A stretch of DNA of 64,000 nt, taken from the IMG/VR virus record IMGVR_UViG_3300042905_003904, positions 1 to 64,000 of that record; one strand, written 5' to 3'. Below, one piece after another: positions 31,816 to 40,945 of the stretch; the first letter of the stretch is position 1, and each line of letters begins with the position of its first letter. The translations under genes were made by a program, and so were the position numbers. The DNA comes from a virus. A model generated the notes under the pieces. The model did not search any database, was not told the origin of the DNA, and saw nothing but the letters and a program-made list of their open reading frames with translations.

Positions 31816-32521
31816 AGACTATGCGGTGGTAATGTTGGGTTATAAGTCTATTTTTAATATAGCAGATCGCATTAACGAGTTAAAGCAACAAACCCATCCA
31901 CCCAAAGAGATAATTGTTCTTATTAATAAATTTGAAGGGCATCAAGGTAATTCGTTGAATATTGAGACTGTTTGTAGTATTAATAAAGTGTCTTTTTGTG
32001 CTCAGTTTTCCCAGAACATTGGTATTGCCTATGCGTGGAATCTGGGGATGAAAATTGCTCAGTCAGAGGTTTGTGTTGTTTTAAATGATGACTGTGAAAT
32101 AGGCGAAAATACTATGGAGGATTTAGTTAAACCGTTTAGTATAAATCCCAAAACAGGAGTTACTGGAGTTATTTGGGGAAATAATCCATCCGATGCAGCA
32201 CAAACCCCACAAGGATTCCTAATTGCTTATAGAAAAGAGGCTTTGGAACAATGTGGATATTATGATGAGAAGGCTAGTCCATTGGCATGCGAAAGAGAGT
32301 TGTCTCTTCGGTTGATCAGTCATGGTTGGAAAGCTTATGTCGTTAATGCCTATTGGAAACATATCCATGATATCTCTAATCATCCAGAGGCCGCTATTAA
32401 CTATCTTGGAAACGTATGGATTCCTTTAAGAGATCAGCCATCCACCGAAAAACATTTACAAGAAAAAATAGTAGAACATAACTTTAACATTCGATATCCA
32501 GATTTACCCCATGATTTATGA
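31796..32521 (+). CDS. GT2 family glycosyltransferase
   Basis: 241 aa. DYAVVMLGYKSIFNIADRIN at the start, FSQNIGIAYAWNLGMKIAQS, and VVLNDDCEI as the DxD-type site; QGFLIAYRKEALEQCGYYDE then ERELSLRLISHGWKAYVVN match the GT2 acceptor region. Overlaps the next gene by 11 bases. Confidence 0.85.
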   Translation: MQTSNLKDYAVVMLGYKSIFNIADRINELKQQTHPPKEIIVLINKFEGHQGNSLNIETVCSINKVSFCAQFSQNIGIAYAWNLGMKIAQSEVCVVLNDDCEIGENTMEDLVKPFSINPKTGVTGVIWGNNPSDAAQTPQGFLIAYRKEALEQCGYYDEKASPLACERELSLRLISHGWKAYVVNAYWKHIHDISNHPEAAINYLGNVWIPLRDQPSTEKHLQEKIVEHNFNIRYPDLPHDL

Positions 32522-33293
32522 TTGTTTTAACTTCTTAAACGAAGAATTACTCCTTGAAGTTCGGATTGAGGAATTAAAGGATATAGTGGATAAATTTGTC
32601 ATCTGTGAATCCAATATCACCGTATCCAATAAACCTAAACCCTTTTATTTAGAAACTACTGAGGTATACAAAAAGTGGAAAGATAGAATCATCTATCAAA
32701 AATTAGAAAGAGAACCTCAAAATATTTCTTTGGCGGGAGAATCTAGACACGATTTGATGTATTTCCAGCGCAATAGTGTTATGGAAGCATTATCTGGATG
32801 CAAATTAACAGATATAATAATGTTTTCAGATTTAGATGAAATACCCACAGCTAATGCTATAAAGGGGATCAAAGAGGTTCCTTGTGTTTTAGATCTGCGG
32901 GGATATTATTGGTATCTAAACACGCCAATAATCAGTCCGGATAATCATGTTTGGTTCCCCTCAGTGGTTTGTAATTTATATGAGCACGTAAAATCCCAAA
33001 CACTAAATCAGATAAGGGAAAACAAAGGAAACTATCCGAGGGTTCCTAATTGTGGCTGGCATTTTTCTCATTTAGGGGATGAACACCAGCTTCATTACAA
33101 GATGATGGCTAGTTCCCATACAGAATATCACAGCGATCATTTCACTTCTCCTGAGAATATTAAGAGGCGCCGAGAAAATTTAATTGATCCGTATGATAGA
33201 GGTGGCTTTTCAATAGTTAAAGATGATAATTTACCTTTACCCAAATTTGTATTGGACAATAAAGAGAAATTTACTCACTTAATTAAACACTAA
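32511..33293 (+). CDS. GT17-like N-acetylglucosaminyltransferase
   Basis: 260 aa. It follows the GT17 pattern closely: IYDCFNFLNEELLLEVRIEE, VDKFVICESNITVSNKPKP, RNSVMEALSG, and IIMFSDLDEIPTANAI with the DLDEIP catalytic/metal motif; NCGWHFSHLGD follows. GT17 enzymes transfer GlcNAc to mannose in eukaryotes and occur in some bacteria and large viruses. Donor and acceptor here are unknown. Confidence 0.85.
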   Translation: MIYDCFNFLNEELLLEVRIEELKDIVDKFVICESNITVSNKPKPFYLETTEVYKKWKDRIIYQKLEREPQNISLAGESRHDLMYFQRNSVMEALSGCKLTDIIMFSDLDEIPTANAIKGIKEVPCVLDLRGYYWYLNTPIISPDNHVWFPSVVCNLYEHVKSQTLNQIRENKGNYPRVPNCGWHFSHLGDEHQLHYKMMASSHTEYHSDHFTSPENIKRRRENLIDPYDRGGFSIVKDDNLPLPKFVLDNKEKFTHLIKH

Positions 33294-34402
33294 TGGAAAC
33301 TCACGAAGAACTAACGCAGCAATATAGCACCTGGGGGGATAAACTACTTCAACATACGGATGTTTTAAATAGTATTCAGAATCACAGACAATTTAAACCA
33401 ATCACTATTCAGCTTGCCCCGGGAGAAATGTGCGATAGTGACTGCCCGTTTTGTTCGGTAGCAGCTAGGCCTTTAAAAAGCTTTTTACCGTGGCAAAAGG
33501 TAGTTCAAGTATTGACTGATTTTAAGGAATTAGGGGCAAAGAGTGTAGAAATCACAGGCGGCGGTAATCCTATGCTTTATAAAGACCGAGAAGCAAATAA
33601 GGACATTAATGATATTATAAGCCTTGCCTATGAATTGGGATATAAAATAGGCATTATTACCAATAGCAGTAATTTAGAAAAGATTAAGAAAGACAATCAC
33701 GAAAAAATTCAATGGATTCGTATTAGTCTAATCAAATTGGATGAAGGAAGAGCACCTGAAGACTATCAATTTCATGGATTTCCTTACTCCAAGCTAGGGT
33801 TTAGCTATATCATCTATGATGGAACCAACGGTATTCCGGATGTGTTGTCTAGAACTAAGAAACCTTATGCTGGAACCACCGTAAAATCTATACAAAAGAT
33901 TGCTAAGCTGGTAGAACTGCATCCTGGGATCAAGTTTGTTCGTATTGCTGGCAACTGTTTAATTAAAGGCAACAATGCGGATATTAAAACCCAATATAAA
34001 GAGGTAATTGATGAATTGGATAAATTTAATAAGTTCTTCATTAAGGATATTGGGGAAGATGACGGACCCTATGACAAGGGGTGTTATGTAGGAGCCATTC
34101 GACCATATATCGCAGCTCACCCACAAGGAACGGAAGTAGGAGAACATCAGGTGTATATTTGCACTAGTCATGTATTAAACCACAGGCTTTATGATTTGGC
34201 ATATTCCCTAGGATCTGTTTCTGATATTCTGTTAATATGGGAACGAATGAATTTAAGCTATTCCACTAACGGATATCCATATGACATTAAAGGGAATAAA
34301 GGTAAAGGCTGGTGTAATTCGTGCAAATATTGTTATTATAAATTTAATAACAAACTATTACACACGGTTGCTCAAGTGATGCCGGACAAAGATTTTCCCT
34401 AA
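33293..34402 (+). CDS. Radical SAM enzyme with extra C-terminal cysteine cluster
   Basis: 369 aa. The 4Fe-4S motif is CDSDCPFC (Cys47, 51, 54), followed by VEITGGGNP (86-93) as the SAM-binding GGE-like motif. In the C-terminal part GCYVG, YICTS and WCNSCKYC (Cys341, 344, 347) form a SPASM/Twitch-like auxiliary site. Reaction unknown. Its place among glycosyltransferases suggests modification of a sugar, peptide or nucleotide-sugar, but no substrate can be read. Confidence 0.8.
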   Translation: METHEELTQQYSTWGDKLLQHTDVLNSIQNHRQFKPITIQLAPGEMCDSDCPFCSVAARPLKSFLPWQKVVQVLTDFKELGAKSVEITGGGNPMLYKDREANKDINDIISLAYELGYKIGIITNSSNLEKIKKDNHEKIQWIRISLIKLDEGRAPEDYQFHGFPYSKLGFSYIIYDGTNGIPDVLSRTKKPYAGTTVKSIQKIAKLVELHPGIKFVRIAGNCLIKGNNADIKTQYKEVIDELDKFNKFFIKDIGEDDGPYDKGCYVGAIRPYIAAHPQGTEVGEHQVYICTSHVLNHRLYDLAYSLGSVSDILLIWERMNLSYSTNGYPYDIKGNKGKGWCNSCKYCYYKFNNKLLHTVAQVMPDKDFP

Positions 34403-34403
34403 T

Positions 34404-35027
34404 ATGCATTTTACAGAAGAATATTACAAGAGTAAAAACTACCACGATTATCTGGATAGATATGGTAGATACCAGAAATTAGCGGGAGAATTAGATGGCT
34501 TATTTAAGAGTTTAGGACTACAAACGTTTTTAAAATACGGCAGGGTTTTGGATTATGGGTGTGCTGTTGGATTCCTAATAAAAGCACTATCTGAATTGGG
34601 GTATAAAGACATTTATGGAGTAGAAATTTCTAAATGGGCGAAAGATATTTGTAGGAAAGATGGAATTAAAATAGCATCAGAAAGACAAGTATCCATACCT
34701 AAGAATTTAATATTCTTTTTGGACGTATTGGAACACATTTCAAATGATGATATCTATAAGATTTTTAACAAAATAACATCCGATTTTATTATTGTCCGTA
34801 TACCAGTTACTACCAAGGATAATGGCGAATTTGTTTTAGATATATCCGAAAACGATCTTACTCATATTAATCGCAAAACCAAACAAAGTTGGATCGCGTT
34901 ATTGGATTCCTTAAATTATGAGTTATACTCCACTATCAACCTCAATACCATTTGGGATAGTAAAGGAGTGTTCTGTGCGATCTTCAAAGAAAAATCTGTT
35001 AAAATGGAAGAAATATTAGACCTATGA
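34404..35027 (+). CDS. Class I SAM-dependent methyltransferase
   Basis: 207 aa. The motif I region is GRVLDYGCAVGFLIKALSEL, the acidic residue after strand 2 is in YGVEISKWA, and FFLDVLEHISNDD is the post-III motif typical of the UbiG/Methyltransf_11 to 23 group. Likely acts on a sugar or small molecule of the cassette. Start two bases after the radical-SAM stop. Confidence 0.8.
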   Translation: MHFTEEYYKSKNYHDYLDRYGRYQKLAGELDGLFKSLGLQTFLKYGRVLDYGCAVGFLIKALSELGYKDIYGVEISKWAKDICRKDGIKIASERQVSIPKNLIFFLDVLEHISNDDIYKIFNKITSDFIIVRIPVTTKDNGEFVLDISENDLTHINRKTKQSWIALLDSLNYELYSTINLNTIWDSKGVFCAIFKEKSVKMEEILDL

Positions 35028-35722
35028 AAGAAGCCATTATAACCATGTCTATTGGCCGAGATCCCAATTCTCAATCTTGTATTGAGAGTATGAAGAGATA
35101 TGCAGAGAAATATGATAAAGACTTTTTTGCTATCGTAAACCCCAAAATACACAGGTATAATCTGTATTTTGAAAAATATCAGTATCTGGAACTGTTTAAA
35201 GATTATGATCGCGTTTTGTATTTGGATTCCGACGTTTTGATAACACCACAGGCGCGAAATATTTTTGAACTCTATCCTGACCCAGATAAGTTTTATGCCT
35301 TTGATGAAAGTAGCCCAACGGAATGGATGAATAGGGATAAATGGATTGAACAGATGCCAGTCAATTTTAGTTGGCCAATGAATAGAACAGGGGTTAGATC
35401 TTATTTTAATGCTGGAGTTCAATTGATAGGAAAAAACTGTTCTGGCATTATCAATAGACTTTTTATAGAACCATTTTCTGTTAATAGTTTTTATATAGAT
35501 CCCAGCGACCAAACCGCCTTAAATTATTTGTGTTTTAAATATGCTCCTTTAAGGTTTAGGTCTTTGCACTATACCTTTAATCGGATGGATTTAGGGGAAT
35601 ATGATACTCAGAATTTAAGATATAAGGCGGACTTTATCCATTATGCCGGCCCGTGCAAATACGGCAATGGAAATAAGTTAGAAACAATATCCAACGACTA
35701 CAAATACCTTTATGAAAATTGA
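35024..35722 (+). CDS. GT8-like glycosyltransferase
   Basis: 232 aa. DRVLYLDSDVLI contains the DxD of GT8 enzymes; RSYFNAGVQLIGK, DPSDQTALNYLC and KADFIHYAGPCKYG match the conserved FNAGV, DQ and FHxxGxxKPW-like elements. The N-terminal EAIITMSIGRDPNSQSCIES fits the nucleotide-binding strand. Shorter than most GT8. Confidence 0.8.
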   Translation: MKEAIITMSIGRDPNSQSCIESMKRYAEKYDKDFFAIVNPKIHRYNLYFEKYQYLELFKDYDRVLYLDSDVLITPQARNIFELYPDPDKFYAFDESSPTEWMNRDKWIEQMPVNFSWPMNRTGVRSYFNAGVQLIGKNCSGIINRLFIEPFSVNSFYIDPSDQTALNYLCFKYAPLRFRSLHYTFNRMDLGEYDTQNLRYKADFIHYAGPCKYGNGNKLETISNDYKYLYEN

Positions 35723-36320
35723 CCTAACCAAAGTAAAAGACTCCGATGTATCCTTTTTGGAGAAATACTACCCAGCAAAATACAACTTGCACAAATTTAA
35801 TGAAATGGGATCTGGAATCGAATCAGGGGAACATTACAAGTTACTCAATTATCTGGCGACGGATGTGTTTACTGGGACCAATATTTTAGATGTAGGAACT
35901 CGAGACGGCCTTAGTTGCTTGGCTCTTTGCCATTCCAAGAAGAATTTGGTGATTACCTATGATATCCTTAAAGTGGAGTTGCCGTTTCGACAGGAATATC
36001 CTAATGCCACAGCTAAACAGTTGGACATCCTATTAGAATCACCAGAAATATTAATAGGTGCACCGCTGATTAGCTTTGATATTGATCCACATGACGGCAA
36101 TCAAGAACCGCGATTCTTTGAAATCTTGGAAAAGATTGGCTATAAGGGAGTAGTAATTCTAGATGACATTAGCACCGAGAAGACCAGAAATTATTTTCCG
36201 GGAATGAGGGCTTGGTGGAATAGTATCACTCAGCGAAAATGGGATATTACAGAGTGGGGTCATGGCTCTGGAACTGGTTTGGTAGATTTTTCCGGGAAAT
36301 TGGAAGTTATTTTTGAATAA
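35712..36320 (+). CDS. SAM-methyltransferase-fold protein
   Basis: 202 aa. GTNILDVGTRDGLSCLALCH is a motif I, ITYDILKVELPF gives the acidic residue, and VVILDDISTE resembles the metal-binding DD of cephalosporin-hydroxylase/macrocin O-methyltransferase-like enzymes. A sugar O-methyltransferase is plausible. Overlaps the previous gene by 11 bases. Confidence 0.65.
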   Translation: MKIDLTKVKDSDVSFLEKYYPAKYNLHKFNEMGSGIESGEHYKLLNYLATDVFTGTNILDVGTRDGLSCLALCHSKKNLVITYDILKVELPFRQEYPNATAKQLDILLESPEILIGAPLISFDIDPHDGNQEPRFFEILEKIGYKGVVILDDISTEKTRNYFPGMRAWWNSITQRKWDITEWGHGSGTGLVDFSGKLEVIFE

Positions 36321-37162
36321 TGAAACATCGAATTAATTTCTTCGACACCAACACAGGACCGAGTCCATTTGCTAATATGCACTGGCCGGTGCCTGATGAT
36401 GTAGAATACATTAAGCCGCCTCTTTTAGAGTATGATGGTATTACAGTATTCACCGATGAACAATGTTTTAGTCCTATAGTAGATCAAGTTAAATCCAAAT
36501 GGAAAATAGCATGGGCATTTGAGTCTCCGGCTATTAAGCCACATGTTTACCAGCATATTGATCAAATATCCCATAAATTTGATCAAATTTATGTATGCAA
36601 CCCAAGTATGGGAAACGGAAACCCCAAATACAAACAAAGTTATTTTGGGGCGTGCTGGATCCCAGAATCCCATTGTCAGATTTATCCTAAATCTAAATTA
36701 CTTTCTATAGTAGCCTCCAATAAAAACTATGCTCAAGGACACCAATTGAGGCATGAGGTTATTAGAAACAAGATGCACCCAGCATTAGACCTCTGGGGCT
36801 CTGGATATAATAAATTTGGCGACGAGCCATCAGAACGAATTAAACCATTTGTCCCCTATCAATATGTCATTGTCATCGAAAATTGCCAATATCCTGGATA
36901 TTTTACGGATAAAATTGTGGATTGTTTTGCTGCTGGTTGTATTCCTATCTATTGGGGTAACCCAAAAATTAAAGAACTATTTGATTCCAGGGGATTCTAC
37001 ACGTGGACCACTATCAGAGAACTAGGATTAATTCTAGACCATATTTCTAATGAAGATTATGAGTCTAAGAGACCGTATATCGAAGAAAACTTTAAAAGAT
37101 TCCCAGAATTTGCTTCTCCAGATCGATGGATGGCCCGAAATTGTTATGACTTACTAAAATGA
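36320..37162 (+). CDS. GT10-like (fucosyltransferase-type) glycosyltransferase
   Basis: 280 aa. Residues 182-214, from YVIVIENCQ through YFTDKIVDCFAAGCIPIYWG to NP, are the GT10 donor motif (FxxxFENSxxxDYxTEKxxxAxxxGxVPVxxG). FESPAI and YFGACW upstream fit the family. GT10 transfers fucose or a related 6-deoxy or galacto sugar from GDP. The GDP-mannose 3,5-epimerase-like gene two places downstream could supply a GDP-L-sugar donor. Confidence 0.82.
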   Translation: MKHRINFFDTNTGPSPFANMHWPVPDDVEYIKPPLLEYDGITVFTDEQCFSPIVDQVKSKWKIAWAFESPAIKPHVYQHIDQISHKFDQIYVCNPSMGNGNPKYKQSYFGACWIPESHCQIYPKSKLLSIVASNKNYAQGHQLRHEVIRNKMHPALDLWGSGYNKFGDEPSERIKPFVPYQYVIVIENCQYPGYFTDKIVDCFAAGCIPIYWGNPKIKELFDSRGFYTWTTIRELGLILDHISNEDYESKRPYIEENFKRFPEFASPDRWMARNCYDLLK

Positions 37163-37974
37163 AATATTGTATACTAGGTAGCGAAGGACAGATAGGTTCT
37201 GTTTTAAAAGACGTGTTAAAGAAGGAAGGGCATGAGGTCCTTGAGATTGATTTGGTTTTGGGGCCAGAACACGATTTGCGGTATGATCGTGCCTGTGTAG
37301 TAGAGCGAGCAATTATGGATTCTGATTTTGTATTTTTCCTGGCATTTGACGTCGGGGGAAGTCATTATCTCCAGAAACATCAACACACTTTTGAATTTCT
37401 TCATAACAATATTCAGATGATGGTTAGAACCTTTGAGTATTTAAGAAAATATTCTAAACCATTCATTTTTGCATCCAGTCAGATGTCTAATATGAGTTAT
37501 TCTTCATATGGAACTGCTAAGGCGGTTGGAGAACTTTATACCAAGGCCTTAAATGGTTTAATTGTTAAGTTTTGGAATGTTTATGGGGTAGAAAAGGACT
37601 TAAACAAATCCCATGTGATTACAGATTTTATTAATCAAGCCAAGCAGGGTCGTATTTGGATGAAAACAGACGGAACGGAGCAAAGACAGTTCTTATTTGC
37701 TGAAGACGCTTGTTATGCCTTACTGACGCTGGCGGAAAAATATGATTCCGTTCCGAGAGAGGAACAGTTACACATCACTTCCTTTGAATGGCGAAGCATT
37801 TTAGATATTGCAGAATTAATTGCTTATTATATTCCTGCCGAAGTAATACCAGCAACGGCAAAGGATACTGTTCAGCAGGATAAACGAAATGAACCTGATG
37901 ACTTTATCTTAAAATATTGGCAACCAGTCACTCGCCTCCCAGAAGGCATTAAAAAAATTATAGACACGATATGA
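37159..37974 (+). CDS. NAD-dependent sugar-nucleotide epimerase/dehydratase
   Basis: 271 aa. Extended SDR: CILGSEGQIGSVL (GxxGxxG), FIFASSQMSNMSYSSYGTAK with the catalytic Ser and the YxxxK pair, and FLFAEDACYALLTLAEKYD as the substrate-side domain. Somewhat short. It probably works on a nucleotide sugar feeding the cassette. Confidence 0.8.
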   Translation: MKYCILGSEGQIGSVLKDVLKKEGHEVLEIDLVLGPEHDLRYDRACVVERAIMDSDFVFFLAFDVGGSHYLQKHQHTFEFLHNNIQMMVRTFEYLRKYSKPFIFASSQMSNMSYSSYGTAKAVGELYTKALNGLIVKFWNVYGVEKDLNKSHVITDFINQAKQGRIWMKTDGTEQRQFLFAEDACYALLTLAEKYDSVPREEQLHITSFEWRSILDIAELIAYYIPAEVIPATAKDTVQQDKRNEPDDFILKYWQPVTRLPEGIKKIIDTI

Positions 37975-38957
37975 AACAAAAGCGCGCAATAGTATTTGGG
38001 GCTGGTGGATTTATTGGTGGGCATCTGGTAACTCGATTGAAATTGGAGGGATATAGAGTTTTGGGTGTAGACCTAAAGACTCATGAGTATCCTCACACCA
38101 TTTACGCGGATGACTTTTTTATAAAGGACTTAACAGATCCTTGGACATTAACGGAAATCATCAAAAACTGGCCTTGCGACGACCTTTATCAACTAGCCGC
38201 AGACATGGGTGGTGCTCCATATATCTTTTCTGGACAGAATGATGCGAACGTCATGCTCAATTCCGCAGGCATTAATATCAACACTATCAATTCAGTGGCT
38301 GGTCTTCTGGTGGGAAGCCGTCCAAGAATTTTCTACAGTTCTTCAGCATGTATATATCCTGCGTATAATCAATTAGATCCCCTCAACCCAAATTGTAAAG
38401 AGGATTCTGCTTATCCAGCGGCTCCTGATTCTGAATATGGGTGGGAAAAGCTATTTAGTGAGCGACTATATCTAGCAGCATCTCGCAACTATGGGTTGGA
38501 TGTTAGGATTGCAAGGTTTCACAACATCTTCGGCCCATTTGGAACTTGGTGTGGGGGCAAAGAAAAGGCACCGGCCGCCATTTGCCGTAAAATAGCACAA
38601 GCAGAAACGGGGGATACTATTGATATCATTGGGGACGGAGAACAAACTCGTTCATTTCTGTATGTGGATGAATGTGTGGAGGGGATTCGACGATTGATGG
38701 AAAGCAATTTCCCAGGACCTGTTAATATTGGTTCCGAAGAAATGATTAGTATCAATCAATTGGTCGCAGTTGTTTCTCAAATTGCTGGCAAACGAGTGAT
38801 TCTAAACCACATTGACGGTCCTCAAGGTGTTCGTGGTAGGAACTCTGACAATACGTTACTAAAGCAGAAGTTATGTTGGGCTCCCTCTCAACCATTAACG
38901 TCTGGATTGACTAAAACCTATAAATGGATCGAAAAACAAACAAAGCACAATACTTGA
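37971..38957 (+). CDS. GDP-mannose 3,5-epimerase-like enzyme
   Basis: 328 aa. Very characteristic sequence: FGAGGFIGGH (9-18), LAADMGGAPYI (75-85), FYSSSACIYP (121-130), YGWEKL with Tyr156/Lys160, RFHNIFGPFGTWCGGKEKAP, DGEQTRSFLYVDECVEG, and GVRGRNSDNTLL. This set is diagnostic of GME, which makes GDP-L-galactose and GDP-L-gulose from GDP-mannose. Such an enzyme is unusual in a phage and implies an L-galacto-type residue in the glycan. Confidence 0.9.
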   Translation: MKQKRAIVFGAGGFIGGHLVTRLKLEGYRVLGVDLKTHEYPHTIYADDFFIKDLTDPWTLTEIIKNWPCDDLYQLAADMGGAPYIFSGQNDANVMLNSAGININTINSVAGLLVGSRPRIFYSSSACIYPAYNQLDPLNPNCKEDSAYPAAPDSEYGWEKLFSERLYLAASRNYGLDVRIARFHNIFGPFGTWCGGKEKAPAAICRKIAQAETGDTIDIIGDGEQTRSFLYVDECVEGIRRLMESNFPGPVNIGSEEMISINQLVAVVSQIAGKRVILNHIDGPQGVRGRNSDNTLLKQKLCWAPSQPLTSGLTKTYKWIEKQTKHNT

Positions 38958-38991
38958 TTTTTCTGAATTATGCAAGAAAATTGTATAATAG

Positions 38992-40800
38992 ATGAAACAA
39001 GTAGTTTTCAAACAAGGCAGTATTCGGAATTTCTTATCTTTTGGGGAAGATACTTTTCATTTTCAGTTTTCGTCTGGGATTACTCTAATAACCGGAGAAA
39101 ATAGAGACAAGGGAGGAAAAAACGGCGTTGGAAAGTCAGGGGTCCCGGAATTTATTGCATGGGTCGTTTTTGGTAACACCTTAAGAGACATTAAGAAGGA
39201 TCAGATCACTTATGATAAGGCTACTTCTCCTTGTTATGGGGAGATAGAATTTGAGATTATTGATAACAATGTCATCAATCGGTATCATATCAAGCGACAG
39301 TTGGATCCCAATAGTGTCACTTTCATCAAAAACGGGGAAGATATTACAAGATCATCCATGCCTAAGACGGATGAGCTGATTCAAACTACAATCGGGGCCA
39401 ATATTGAAGTATTTCGCAATGCTATCATTATGTCCTCCACTAATACCTTACCCTTTATGGCTCAGGGTAAGACAGCCAAGCGCAAGTTTGTTGAGGGAGT
39501 ATTGAAACTGGGTATCTTTAGCAACATGCTGCTAAAGGTTCGATTGGATTATAATGATGAAAAGCGGGAAAATGACATTACTTCCACCCAGTTCTTGGAG
39601 AAAAACAAGAATTTAGACGTCTATCAGGCCCAATTAGAGAAAAATACTGCCCAGAAGCAATTAAAAATTAAAGAAATCCGGGATAAGATTGCAGAAAATC
39701 AGAAAACCATCGAGGAATTAACCAAAACCGGCGATATTAATCTCAAAAAGATTGCTTTGGCTCAGAAAATTGCCACTATTGAGGGCAAATTAGCCAAATT
39801 AGAAGAAAGAAATCAAAGTGAATCAGTCACTTATCAGGAAATTCTTAAAAATGAACATGTTTTAAGTGCTGAAAATCAAAGATTAAAGAAAGAACGCAAA
39901 GACGCATCAGAAAAGACCGGAACGTGTCCGACCTGTAAGCGTTCTTATTCGGATGCAGAAGAAAAGAAGCACCTTCAGCAACACTTGGTGGAATTAGATG
40001 CTAAGATTAAGCAATCTAAAGAGGAACATGATAAAGTAGAGGCAAAAAGGAAAAAACAGGAAGGAATTAATTTCTTAATTCAACAAGGCTTGACGAAATT
40101 AAGAAATACAGCTAAGCAGTCCTTTGAAGAACAGTCCAGTCTAGCACTATCCACAGAAAAGGTCAATCAACTGCAGGAATCCAATAGGTCCATGCAGCAA
40201 AACATCGATTCTTTAGAGACTGAGAAGGATTCGATGGAGACTTTAATCCAGAATACCCAAAAGGAACGAGAAACCACCGAAAAGACCCTGAAAGAAATTC
40301 AAAAGAAGCTGGTCATTTTAGAGACAGCCAAATTTGTGGTTTCAGAAGAGGGGGTAAAGAGCTATATCATCAAGAAATTGTTAGGCTTGCTGAATTCTAG
40401 GCTGAATTTTTATCTCCAAGCCCTGGAAGCCCCATGTAAATGTGAATTTAATGAGACCTTTGAGGAGACATTGACCAGTGATAACGGACAACAGAAGTCT
40501 TATTTCAATTACTCAAGTGGTGAAGCGCGCAGAATTGATTTGGCTATCCTGTTTATGTTCCAAGATATCCTAAGAATTCAGAGCGGAATATCATACAATA
40601 TCAGTATATATGATGAATTGTTGGATTCCGCCCTAGACGAGAAGGGTTCTATAAAGGTTCTGGATATTTTGCGGTCTCGGGTGGAACAATATAACGAAGC
40701 CGTCTATATTATCAGCCACAACAAAACGACTAGCAGCAATATTGACCAAACAATTGTTCTTGAAAAAATAAATGGTTGCACTAAAATTGCGTCTATCTAA
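38992..40800 (+). CDS. 46: gp46-like SbcC/Rad50 ATPase subunit
   Basis: 602 aa. Walker A is in the loop ending GGKNGVGKS (41-49). A long coiled coil is interrupted by a zinc hook CPTCKRSY (312-319). The signature FNYSSGEARRIDLAILFMF and Walker B/D-loop ISIYDELLDSALDEKG lie at the C-terminal end. It pairs with the gp47-like nuclease. TATAAT lies two bases before the ATG but is too close to serve as its promoter. Confidence 0.92.
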   Translation: MKQVVFKQGSIRNFLSFGEDTFHFQFSSGITLITGENRDKGGKNGVGKSGVPEFIAWVVFGNTLRDIKKDQITYDKATSPCYGEIEFEIIDNNVINRYHIKRQLDPNSVTFIKNGEDITRSSMPKTDELIQTTIGANIEVFRNAIIMSSTNTLPFMAQGKTAKRKFVEGVLKLGIFSNMLLKVRLDYNDEKRENDITSTQFLEKNKNLDVYQAQLEKNTAQKQLKIKEIRDKIAENQKTIEELTKTGDINLKKIALAQKIATIEGKLAKLEERNQSESVTYQEILKNEHVLSAENQRLKKERKDASEKTGTCPTCKRSYSDAEEKKHLQQHLVELDAKIKQSKEEHDKVEAKRKKQEGINFLIQQGLTKLRNTAKQSFEEQSSLALSTEKVNQLQESNRSMQQNIDSLETEKDSMETLIQNTQKERETTEKTLKEIQKKLVILETAKFVVSEEGVKSYIIKKLLGLLNSRLNFYLQALEAPCKCEFNETFEETLTSDNGQQKSYFNYSSGEARRIDLAILFMFQDILRIQSGISYNISIYDELLDSALDEKGSIKVLDILRSRVEQYNEAVYIISHNKTTSSNIDQTIVLEKINGCTKIASI

Positions 40801-40801
40801 T

Positions 40802-40945
40802 ATGTCAAAAAATTCAGCAGCAGTAGAAAAATGCGATAAAAGAATGGGTGGATATTCCCAAGCACAAAGAAATAATCTGCTCCGCCAGTCAAATAATTTA
40901 CAGTGCAAATATAAAAATCTCAATTATACTAAACAAAATGACTAG
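40802..40945 (+). CDS. Small basic hypothetical protein
   Basis: 47 aa: MSKNSAAVEKCDKRMGGYSQ then AQRNNLLRQSNN. Polar and basic, no motif. It begins one base after the gene 46 stop and overlaps queE by eight bases, so it is probably translated, but no homology supports it. Confidence 0.4.
   Translation: MSKNSAAVEKCDKRMGGYSQAQRNNLLRQSNNLQCKYKNLNYTKQND

Noticed and set aside
34916-35512. 198-codon minus-strand frame opposite the methyltransferase and GT8 genes
   Set aside because: It lies fully inside two well-supported plus-strand genes and shows no domain.
38984-38989. TATAAT just before gene 46, considered as a host-type promoter
   Set aside because: It is only two bases from the ATG, so transcription would begin inside the gene, and no -35 box stands at 16-18 bases.
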